From positions 129,092,695 to 129,156,694 of the forward strand of contig NC_035433.2 of the NCBI RefSeq assembly GCF_002127325.2: a DNA stretch of 64,000 bases. The letters are read 5' to 3'. Made by a program: the position numbers and the translations under genes. Within the stretch, counting starts at the first letter, position 1, and each line of letters begins with the position of its first letter. The stretch is from Helianthus annuus (taxonomy: Eukaryota > Streptophyta > Magnoliopsida > Asterales > Asteraceae). The notes under the pieces were generated by a model. It had not been told where the DNA came from. It saw nothing but the letters and a program-made list of their open reading frames with translations, and ran no database searches. Shown here piece by piece: positions 34,691-45,148 of this stretch.

Positions 34691-36518
34691 TTTAATATAT
34701 CTTTAATTTTATAAATACAGTTTCTAGCATACAATTGTGATTTGAGCTAATTTGTTCTAAGAATATAGCTTACCAATCCCTCATTTAGGTCTGCCAATTA
34801 GGAGACGTTGATAATTATCATAAACTCCATCTGAAAGTAAAAAAATACAATAACAGTTAAATACTTTAACATCAATTGTATCTGAAAAGCATTCTATTTA
34901 AGGTATAAAAAAATATTCAACACTCTGTAGGACCAAACTTATATGTTGTGTAATTCAATATGGTCCCTACAACCAACAATATGAATCTAACACCGTGTAA
35001 GATCAAATTAATATTCTTGTATAATAAAAAGTATTATATGGCAATAAAGTTTTCAAATATCCATGTTTGTGTCAACTTCAAACTTCAGTTTTTTGCAGCA
35101 GAAAAGGCTATATTCACTTACAAATCAGACATATGAGTACTATAAACTGATTGCAGAATATTTTATCAAAATTAATATTGATAGAACAAATGTATCAACA
35201 CTACATGGCTGTTCATACAATAATTCTAAAACCATTCGTAAAATTTACAACCAAATATTTATGAAACAATAATATTTCAGATTATTATTTAGATGGAATG
35301 AATCAAAATGTAACTAAATAGGTTGATATAAATCTTATTATAAAATAAAGAAAACAAGTTCATATAAGTTTATCTATTTTAACATCAGTAGATTATGATT
35401 TTGCTGTTTATATAATTTGAAATGAGGAAACTGAAAGGAACATGTCAAAGCATACCTGTAAAATACACAAGAGAACAAAAAAAAAATACTTGATCTAAAA
35501 CTTTAAACTTCTGATCATCAAGTCTGAAGAAGAAGAAACTGTAGAGTTTTTTTCACCGGAGAAGAAGAGGTGAGATTGTATTGTGATTGTTGAAAATAAG
35601 ATATTTATCCATTAACTTGTAATTGTTTAGTTTAAATAACTTATAATAATCTTTAATATCGGGATTTAAAAACTATTTTTAATTATATACATATAAATAT
35701 AAATATATTAAATTAATAGATAAGTTTTTCGTATTTAACATTTTAAATTTATAGTCAAGCAGTGGTTATTGTTGTGCAAAAATTGCCCTGTTTTAATGTA
35801 AAAGGGGGTAAAGTATAAATTTTACAAAACTTAATTTCAACCAACCTGTGTAAATGTAACATCTGTATTAACTCCATTTAATATACTTTTCATCTTCATT
35901 ATTGAATATAAGCTCCAGAAAACATATTCGGAAGTTTTCTCAAATAACTTTCTTATCAAAATTGGCAAGGTTCTATTGCATAATATAGATTACACGCTAT
36001 AAAATCAACTATTGTTTCTTTGAATTTATTGTTTGTATTATATATGTTAGATTAATCATTATTTGATGTTATGAGTATGTGTTTGTCACTGACGGCATTT
36101 CATATTCTTTCTTGAAGCAAATAATAGTTGCTGTAATCTGGTGTATTTTTATCGATCAAGTACCGCATTAACTTAAATGAAGTTACTGATAGCATTCTCT
36201 GTCACAATTTGTGCATGCATCTTCGTGATGTTGTCTTCTACATTACGATTGATAAATCAACCATATAATTTTTGGTTGATGCTCATTTGCTTAACTGTTG
36301 TGAGAGATGATGATTTTCATTTTGTGTTTTGTTTTTATAATACCTTAAGTGTGTGATTAAACAAATAGTCTGGTTGATATTTGGTACTTTTGTTTTTTAA
36401 GTGCTGATTTAGTTTAAGGGATGTTAGTGATGTCTATTTTACAATGTTGTTTGTCTAGGACTTTTGTTGGATCCTGTTCATCTTTATAACTTGTAAGTTT
36501 AAATTGTTTATTGCAGAT
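34691..36518. other. AT-rich, no gene recognised
   Basis: The last 650 bases may be the promoter, leader and leader intron of the B3 gene (an acceptor TTGCAG precedes its ATG). The rest shows only short open frames. Confidence 0.45.
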
Positions 36519-39217
36519 ATGAATCTATCCAATCAAACACCATCCTTTTTACAATTCCTTAATGAAGATGATTTTATATTTTTGGTATGTTTTTTAACTT
36601 TCTTGCTACTATTAGGATTCTACGTTAATTTTTGATGTAAGATGTTTATTAACTACTGTTGCAGAATATACCACTTGATTTTGAGACTCTGTTAAAAAAA
36701 ATGGGGCAAGGAGGTCCCGTACGGTCGAATTATAGAGTTACTTGATGGTGACAAATCATGGTTAGTACGAGTAAGGAAGAGATATAATCATTGTATATTT
36801 ACAGATGGATGGACAAAGTTTGTTAGAGATTGTTGTTTGAAAACAAAAAATGTTGTATTGGTGAAAGCTATTGGACGTTTGTCATTCGTTGTCTCATGTT
36901 TTAAAGAAAATGTCTACTAGAACTCTTATATTTCAGCAAATATTAGACCTGAATTTGGTATGACTGTAAGTAATGATATATTATTTTGTTACTTACTGTA
37001 AACATTTTTTGCTAGCTCAACAACTTGCTAACATCTGTTTGCCCTTTTAACGTCTGTTTCCTTATAATCTTAACATCTGTTGACTAACCTTTTTAACTTA
37101 TGTTGACTAAGTCTTTTAACCTCGGTTGACTAGCATCTGATATTTAAGATCTGTCCACGTTGCAACCTCTGCTGGACATAATGGATGACAGTTGTTATGA
37201 AACCTCTGTTGGATAGCAATAGAGGTATGTAATAGTTGATAGCCAAACAGTGGTTAGGTTGTGTGTAAATACTGTAACTACTGTTGACTAACCCTATTAA
37301 GTAATTCTCATTTTAACTTTTGTTGACTAAATACTATAGCTCAACAACTTCCTAACATCTGTTTGCTCTTTTAACGCCTGTTTCCTTATAATCTTAACAT
37401 CTGTTGACTAACCTTTTTAACTTCTGTTGACTAAGTCTTTTAACCTCGGTTGACTAACATCTGATATTTAAGATCTGTCCATGTTGCAACCTCTGCTGGA
37501 CATAATGGATGACAGTTGTTACGAAACCTCTGTTGGATAGTAGCAGAGGTATGTAATAGTTGATAGCTAAACAGTGGTTAGGTTGTGTGTAAATACTGTA
37601 ACTACTGTTGACTAACCCTGTTGAGTAATTCTCATTTTAGCTTTTGTTGACTAATCCGTTGTAACTTCTGTTGTTCATTAGTTCATATCAAATTTGTAAG
37701 TCTGCACTAAATATTCCTTTGCTTCTTCTATAGCTAATTGCTGACAAATTTTGGAAACAATTCTATGGTAAAAATTACGACTATGGGATGGCAACTATCT
37801 ATGTTGGCGAAAGGTTTTGGAATGTGATGATGAAAGGATGGACTAATGGATGCGGATTTACTGATGGATGGTTAAAACTGATTGAAGAAGTTCCCATACC
37901 AGTTGAATCTTGGTTGGTTTTCACCATGATTGCATCTAAAACGTTTGAGCTTTCTGTTTTCCATTCCGAGACTGGAACTGAGGTTTTCTTCAAGAAAGCT
38001 GATGTAGTTGTTTTGGATGATTCAGTTTATGGTGGTGATGGGTTTGATTTATTGGCTACGGTATAAAATTTTGATGATAAAATACATTGTTTGATAACAT
38101 GACGATGATAAGTAACTTTTATTATATTATGCCAATAACTTTTGAAATCTCATTTTGTAGGCTAAACACAAACAGGTTCTGGATTCCGGGGAAGTTGCTT
38201 TAGATGATGAAGATACTGGAGCTTCGATTGGTAATTCTAAGCAGTTTACGAGTTTTGAGGATATTTTTAATGTATATATACACGTGTAATATTTATATAT
38301 TATTATGATTTAAAATATGGTTTCTTATATATGATACTTCTTATAAATATAGTTTGCTGATGATGGGATATTTGATTCAAAGATTGCGCGTCTGGTTGAT
38401 GAGTCAGATGTTAAAAATACTGTAAATTTATAATTTCCTACGCATATATTTTATTGTATAATAAGTATAAGAAGGTTTTTTTAAATTTTGTTGTAGCCTG
38501 AAGATCATTCTGTAAGAATAGCTGATGATGTTAACGATCCTCAACTACAGTCTAAAGATTTCTTGTTCGTGACATTTCTGCCTCTTCAAGTCTTGTATCT
38601 AATGTAAGTGTTTATTAGTTGTATACTGTTTATTTTATTATTGTCTCAATATATTGATATTCTTCTGTATGATTGAGTCTTAAACTTCAAAACTGAGTTG
38701 AAAAGATAGTTTGTGTTGATAAAGAAAGTTATAAAATTTCAAGAATTTAGAGTTGTTATATTCTAAATTAATTTACTTAGGTGGAAAAGATGCACAAAGT
38801 TCATGGCAAGAAAATTGTAGAGGATAATGAAGTTGTTGATAGACCGTGTAAAGTTCGAAAGGTTCGTTTAGTATCATCCACTTCAGAATCAGTGTTACAC
38901 TTCACCACACATGCTCAAGACAGACTTGTAAGCTTTTGCAGTCGTTGCTTTGTTTCGTTATTTCAACAATTTCAGTTATATATCAATATTTTATAAAATT
39001 CACTATTCAATTTTCTGTTTTTTAGCATCTGCCATCAGATGTATCTTCTGCGTTGGATCTGCATACTGATAATCCTAAGCCTATCAAGATCCAGAATCTC
39101 AAATGTGAAGTCCAGGAACTGTTTACAACATCTCAAAAAACCAATACTGGATTCAACTACGCTGTTGTTGTATGGTCTTCTTATTTGAGATCTTGCAATA
39201 TTGCTTTTGGTGATTAA
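36519..39217 (+). pseudogene. B3-domain (REM-like) transcription-factor gene, damaged
   Basis: Exon series with GT-AG borders: 36519-36584, 36665-36965, 37734-38060, 38161-38271, 38353-38421, 38497-about 38600, 38781-38927, 39026-39217. The first B3 domain shows KSWLVRVRKRYNHCIFTDGW and TKFVRDCCLKTKNVVLV. The second shows TIYVGERFWNVMMKGWTNGC then GFTDGWLKLIEEVPIPVESW. The last exon, KCEVQELFTTSQKTNTGFNY, ends in FGD and a stop and seems part of a third, truncated domain. Damage: a one-base shift in the A8 run near 36694, a TAG near 36918, and a shift near 38550. B3/REM proteins bind DNA in the nucleus. Either a relic or a gene with assembly errors; it lies upstream of a Helitron end, so it may be captured. 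Confidence 0.7.
37014..37660 (+). repeat. Tandem duplication in the B3 gene intron, unit about 324 bp
   Basis: CTCAACAACTT.CTAACATCTGTTTGC starts at about 37016 and 37339. Each unit holds many TTGACTAA-type sub-repeats. Confidence 0.9.
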
Positions 39218-39600
39218 CTTTCGTTAGAGTTTCACAAGTCTACTCAATTGCTGAAGTTAAAAAAAAGTTGTGCATATCGTGACAAAGACAAAGTCCTCTT
39301 AGTTTCATGTCATGATTGTTTGTGGTTGTACATTTGGTTTGTTGGTGGTACTAATTTTGCTTCTGAGACATGTTCTATATGTAGTTATGTCTATTAAACA
39401 TGTTTCATTGTCAAACGGTGGGTGCTACTTTTTTTTTGTGGATAGCACAATGGAAATACTCATATGTATCTTATATATTAACTGATGATGCATGTCTATA
39501 GTTGTCTTTTAGCTATAATAGATAACACGTTTTGGTACAATATCTATACACATATCTATATGTTCTATCAATATGTGTTATGTATGGTTTTCTAAGAAAC

Positions 39601-39632
39601 GACCCGTGTTTGCACACGGGTCTTACCGCTAG
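39601..39632 (+). mobile_element. Helitron 3' terminus (plus strand)
   Basis: A nine-pair hairpin (GACCCGTGT, loop TTGC, ACACGGGTC) is followed by six bases and CTAG, then T. This is the classic Helitron 3' end. The following TAGGTTTAAAAG is segment S, as if the element entered between A and T of CACTA/TAGG. The 5' end is not certain. Confidence 0.75.
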
Positions 39633-39946
39633 TAGGTTTAAAAGACCATTTGTACCTATGGTTAGGTTATTATAGGTGTAAATGAAAAGGGTCTAATATG
39701 AGTTGAATTAATAAGTCACATGATTCAAATTCGTTCTTGAGGTTCGAATGTGCATCCATATGTACCAATAGCTCAATATAAAGTAAATAAGACTGGGTTA
39801 GGGGCATGGTTGGTGAAATAGATCAACTAGTGAAGTAATTGGATTATAAGCAATCTTGTTGGAGTTTTTAGGAAGTCAAAGGAGCAAAAGACCTTGGTAG
39901 AATATATTATTGAGTTAGAAGTTGTAAAATAACCGGCTAAAGTGAT
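39633..39946 (+). repeat. Segment S, copy 3
   Basis: Near-identical to copy 2 but lacking the GCTTAATTGGCCACTA that precedes copies 1 and 2. It runs on into copia RNase H-like sequence. Confidence 0.85.
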
Positions 39947-40440
39947 AGCACGGATGAAGGAAAAGGCACCACTTGAATAGTCTTTTACTTTGGAAACTCT
40001 CCAATAACTTGTGCACTTAAAAACAACAAACCGTCACACTATCATCTTGTGAATATGAATTCATGGCCGCAAACTACAAGAAGTCAAGTGAAGATACTCT
40101 TCTATAGTTATTGTTTTAGTAACTTTAGCGAACCTGGTCATACCTCGTCATTATGGCCAAAAGATTATTCACTATAATAACTGGGTGGAAAGAAGAAGAG
40201 ATCACATTATTGGTGGATAACATACTAACTATTGCACTAATGAGGATTCCAGTATTTTCATGGAAGAAGTAAGCACATTGACACTCGATATCGTTAATAA
40301 GAGAATGTGTAGATAACAACCACATTAGTGTTGAACATATAAGTGGAGAACCACAAAGGGCAAACATGCTCATAAAAGTACTGGGAAGAGACAAATTAAT
40401 CACAATTAGGAAGTTACTCAGTGTTCAAGATATGCAATAA
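39947..40440 (+). pseudogene. Ty1/copia RNase H remnant
   Basis: TVTLSSCEYEFMAANYKK (from about 40028), LLVDNILTIALMRIPVFSW, RECVDNNHISVEHISGEPQR and LIKVLGRDKLITIRKLLSVQ follow the order of copia RNase H and the C-terminal tail, with stops and shifts. It fits the 3' part of the element whose LTR is at 29395. Confidence 0.7.
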
Positions 40441-40488
40441 TATGATCATGATTAAGGAGCTGACTGAAGAACTAATGCCGATCACTTA

Positions 40489-41407
40489 GGTGGTGTTTCT
40501 TTTTTGCTAGAAGCACTTCAGAACCTCTTATGTCTGCGCCACGCAGACCACGCGCATAGAAGCACTTCAGAACCTCTTATGTCTGCGCCACGCAGACCAT
40601 GCGCAGACATAAGGGTCTGCAGCTTGTTTGTTTTCTCGCAGACCTTTCATTAAAAAAGGTCTGCGAGACCTCTGCTTCAAACAGACATGAACCCATGTCT
40701 TCTAAGGTCTGCACAACCTCTTCTCCCTCTTCTCCCTCCACTCCAGCAGACACCACCACATCCTCTGCCGCCACCTCCACTCTGCCACCACCTCTCACCT
40801 TCACCTGCCGCCACCTCCACTCTGGCACCACCTCCACTCCGACACCACACCCTCATCTGAACCAAAAAAAAAATCCCCAAATATCTTAACAAACGAAAAA
40901 ACCGCAAATCATTAAACATAATAAACACATAAACCCCTAACCTGAAGATTCAATTTCGAAAACCGTCGATTCTGAAACTCAGGACCGGAATAAGAGTCAC
41001 CGGAGAACAAACCGTGAGAAGGTGACGGTGGTGGCGGCGGTGGTGGTTGCGACGGGGGTGGGTGGTTGTGGTGGTGGTTGCGACGGGGGTGGGTGGTTGT
41101 GGTGGTGGTGGTGGTTACGACGGGGGTGGGTGTTCGGTGGTGGTGGTGGTTGCGACGGTTGGTGGCAGATGAGGTGGTGGCGGTGGTTGTGGTGGTGGTG
41201 GTAGATGAAAGGCAGAGAGAGAGGTGATGTGTTGTGTATGTTTCTGTGTGTGTTTGTGTGTGAGAAGAGAAGAGAAGGGTTATATGTAAAACAAACACTC
41301 TCCTCCTTGCAGACTGTAGACCTTTGGTCCACCTCTTATCCTGCAGATGCCTGCAGATGTGGTCCGCAGACTGCAGACCTTTTCCTGCAGAAAAAACAAA
41401 CAGCACC
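40489..41407. mobile_element. Harbinger/Tourist-type element, TSD TTA
   Basis: Ends GGTGGTGTTTCTTTTTTGC and, reversed, GGTGCTGTTTGTTTTTTCTG, with TTA at 40486-40488 and 41408-41410. A 66-base tandem duplication (AGAAGCACTTCAGAACCTCT) lies at the left end. The interior is CCACC/GGTGG-rich and non-coding. Confidence 0.8.
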
Positions 41408-41410
41408 TTA

Positions 41411-41721
41411 TACTAAATGGTTCTATTATGTAAATAGTTAATAATTATTGTCTTAGTTATGTATTTAGTAGAAGGGTTAACATATGTAATCGCATATTAG
41501 GGATACGACATTTAGGTTCAGACACGTCATTACATTCATACACATCATTGTAAACAAATCCACGCAATCCATTCCTTACAATTTCAATTGATGTTTACTT
41601 TGATTCTACAATTGTGTCTTCTAAATCTGGGAAACACAAATTAGCGAATGTGGGGGTCAGGAAGCACAAATGTCTTGTCTTTATGTGCACATATACACAT
41701 GAAGGGAAGTATAAATACTAC
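41411..41721. other. Nothing recognised
   Basis: Short AT-rich stretch between two elements, possibly decayed copia 3' sequence. Confidence 0.4.
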
Positions 41722-41732
41722 ATGCATTTTTT

Positions 41733-42730
41733 TAGGGCCGTCCCCGAGAACAATAAAAAATTTGGGCCTCGTGCGAGATAAAATAATTGGGGCCCCTATC
41801 TATAATATAATCTTCATCTTTTAAAATGTGTTAAACGTTATTAAAATATATATGTTGCATCAATATTCCTTCAACCTGCAAAAAGTTGAACGGTTGTAAT
41901 GCTACTTCAATATTACTTATGTTATGTGTGCAAAACTTTTGAACCGATGCTTGTTCACCTCGCTAAAAACGACATCTAACACTTATTGAGGATATCTCAA
42001 TCTCGGGATGTAAGTCCTTTTTTTTATTTTGAATTACAAAACACAAACTCTAGTATTCATCTAATCCAATTTAGCAAATGTGAAAGTAGTAAACAAAAAG
42101 TATAACGAACAACAAAGAACATGTGTGCAACAAAAAAATATTAACATTTAGTTATGGATCGGCATTTTATGGATGATGTTTTATTTTGAATTATCTATGT
42201 ATTTTAATCGTAGTCAACTTAAATGTTAGATAATACTAACACCAAATGTTAAATCAACTTGTTTAATGGTTGGATTATAAAACAGTACCAAAGTAATTGT
42301 ATTAAAGAAACTAAAATAATAAGTTTTATTAAAATAAAATAAATAATCTGAATTAATCTAGCAAAGTAACTGTATTAAAGAAATTAAAATATTAAGTTAA
42401 AATAAAATAAATAATCTGGATCTTGAGAAGGCAGGTATATTAAAGTTGGCTAGGCCCAAGAGAGTTCAACAATATATATTAAAGTTGGCTGGCCTTAGAG
42501 AGTTCAACAATCGACATAGAGAAAAAGAAAAAACTAAACTGAAGAATGCTGGGATCGAACTTGAGAGGGACAACTCACAAGAGAGCATACAAGCCATTGC
42601 AACACTTTTTACTAATGCTTTAACTACTCTGTTATCTATATTTAATATATACATTTTTTTGAAAACTTTGGGCCCTCTGGCGATTTGGGCCTTGTGCCGT
42701 CGCCCGACTTGCACAGGCCCAAAACCGGCC
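41733..42730. mobile_element. Non-autonomous DNA element starting TAGGGCCGTCC
   Basis: Flanked by ATGCATTTTTT on both sides (41722-41732, 42731-42741). Ends TAGGGCCGTCC and, reversed, GGCCGGTTTTGGGCC are only partly alike. Inside, a 45-base piece with TATTAAAGTTGGCT and AGAGAGTTCAACAAT is duplicated. Probably hAT-related, though the 11-base duplication is longer than the usual 8. Confidence 0.55.
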
Positions 42731-42788
42731 ATGCATTTTTTCTACAAAACTTTCCCACAAATTTCCCACAACTCAGTTTTTACTACAA

Positions 42789-44818
42789 TGTAACACCCCG
42801 AAAATATAAATCTTTATATAAGAATATAAGGATTTCATAAACAAGAAATAAACATGTAGAAACTTTAACCTAGTTAAAGTTTACAAGTCTTGAAAATAAC
42901 TTACACTTAGTTAAAACTCTAGTAATTAAAAAGAAATGGTAGTTAAGGGACTAATCTTGCCAAGAATCAAAAGTTAATTGTTAATTGTAACAAAATTAAA
43001 CCAAACACACCAAATTAGTGTGTCTGGTCGACAGAAGCAAGGCAAGGGGCGACCCCCATTGTTCCAAAACCCTAAAGTCACAATTTCTTGCAATTGGAGG
43101 CTCAAATCATAACCAAAACGAAATCCAAGCTTAGAATTGTGTTCCTCATCGCAAGAGGATTAAGAGGTATGTAAAATTTTGTGAGAATTCACTACTTGGA
43201 ATTCTCATGGATCTATGCAAATTTGAAATTTGTTGATGCATGATAGTAAATTAGTTAGAATAATGATGATATAGTGTCTAGGAGTAAAACCTAGACAACT
43301 ACATGTGAATTTATGCCCAAATTCAGGAAATTTCATGAATCCATGGAAGCTAGGTTATGGGTTTTATAAGATGATGATGAACACTAGGATTTGAATGATA
43401 ATTCTAGTATAAACTTCATTATAGGAAGTAATTCCTGTGAAATTGATGCTAAGATGTGTGCAAGGTTTACTAATTAAAGTGAAATTTGAGGTTTAATTGC
43501 AAGTCATGAACTTGGAAATGATGGTAGGAAAATCTGACCCATTAGGTGTTTGTTGAAATGCCTAAGTGAGGGTTTTTATGCTAAATTTGATGAAAACGCA
43601 GAATTTGACCATGTCTTATAAATGATGTGATTATGGTCGTGAAAAGAATTCTAAACAAGTTAAAAACTGAATTTATTAGGCAAAGAGTCCGGATCATCAA
43701 GCGGACAAGCCGGAGAGAACTCACGGGGAAAAGGCGCGCTTTAAAGGTACGAAATTTATTGTTTCGTTACATTATACCTTATTGTTAGTTTTAAGTAGTC
43801 AATTTTGAAACACGACGACCAAGAATTTCCAATACGTCATGAATATGATTAGTGGCTTAAACAAGTAAATGGGTCAAAACAAGTGAAAATGCATGAAATC
43901 TTACATATCCGTAATGGTGTGTAAGTTTAACACCCAAACGGGTCAAACAAGTTTTGGTAATAAGCACGAAGCATGACATTATTATATAATGCGTGAATTA
44001 CATGATGAGTATGCTGTGTAACGAACACCATACCCAAATTAAGAAACCTTGTTCTTAATATAGGAGCTAAGGTGCAGATCCGATGCATGAAAATAGTATA
44101 AACAACCAAATATTATGTCTTGTAATCTAGTGTGTAAGTTGATTTCGTAAGCATGCCCGCTCAAGAATAGTTGAGTAATGTTATAAACAAAACAAGTATG
44201 AAGTATTAGCCCAGCCGCGCAGCAATTTATGCGAATTTGTGCTGTTTCGACTCATAACGAATCAGCAAGAAAACTGCATTTTAAACAAGGGAGTGATGTG
44301 CAGAGTCCACCGTAAATTACGGTAGTACCGTAATTTACGGTGGCCTGCAATTCTTTACGGTGAGTTTCTACTGTGTTACGGTAGACCCTAAGTGACCAGC
44401 AGCCACCGTAATTTACGGTGACACCGTAAATTACGGTGGAGCCCTGTTTGACAAAAGTTGTTTTGATCATTTTCTCGAATCTGTGTTCGGACCTGATTCG
44501 AATACGTAATTTCCAAGAGTGTTAGTACTAATGCTTGTTTTAAATGTTAGTTCTCAGGTACCAAGTAAAGGATGAAGATCAAGCAAGCGAGTCGAACCGA
44601 ACACACACATTTTTAGAACGCTTCCGCATCCAAACTTTGTGTTAGAAACTATGTAAATTAATGGTAGTTACTGTCTTGAATGTGGTTTGTAACAACAATA
44701 CACGTAGGTTGTGTTAATTTTGGGTTTAAACTATGAAAGTTTTTGTAATGTCAATATTTTGACGTTAAATGCAAGGTTTTTATGTATATAAATCTGGTTT
44801 TATAAACTGGGTCTTACA
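42789..44818 (+). repeat. 5' LTR of the gypsy element
   Basis: Starts TGTAACACCCCGAAAATATA, ends TGGGTCTTACA. Contains two 37-base palindromes (44307-44343, 44403-44439) built from ACCGTAA-N-TTACGGT. TATGTATATAAATC at about 44780 is a TATA candidate, but so is ATATAAATC at 42803; which drives transcription is unclear. Confidence 0.95.
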
Positions 44819-44821
44819 AGT

Positions 44822-44834
44822 TGGTAATCAGAGC
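44822..44834 (+). promoter_or_regulatory. Primer-binding site of the gypsy element
   Basis: TGGTAATCAGAGC, the usual tRNA-Met complement with one extra A, three bases after the LTR. Confidence 0.75.
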
Positions 44835-44945
44835 TTAAGGTTGCCAATAAGTGTTCGGTTCAAGCTTGATCAACATCCGGTAAGAGTTATTGCTTAAGTA
44901 AAATTTAGAAGTATAGAAATAATTCACGAATGAATATACATGGAA

Positions 44946-45059
44946 AAGAGTGTGTAAACACACTCAAACACAAGAAAAGCATGAAACAAGAATAATAGAA
45001 TCAAGAGTGTGTAAGCACACTCAAACACGAGAAAAGCATGAGACAAGAATGATTGAGTC
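44946..45059 (+). repeat. 57-bp tandem duplication with hairpins before gag
   Basis: Two copies, each with GAGTGTGTAARCACACTC, which can form a seven-pair hairpin, followed by AAACAC.AGAAAAGCATGA. Confidence 0.85.
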
Positions 45060-45148
45060 AAGTTGCGAACTTGATCAAATCAAAACAAGTAAAACATGTA
45101 TTACAAATGAAATGTTTAACAATATATGTAAACATTTCAGTATCAAAG

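Noticed and set aside
40912..41406. His/Pro/Thr-rich open frames and Gly/Trp-rich frames on the other strand
   Set aside because: They come from CCACC/GGTGG repeats inside a Tourist-type element; no conserved domain.
45053..45148. Longer N-terminus for gypsy gag
   Set aside because: The extra 32 codons have no ATG and no conservation expected; MASGG at 45149 is the plausible start.
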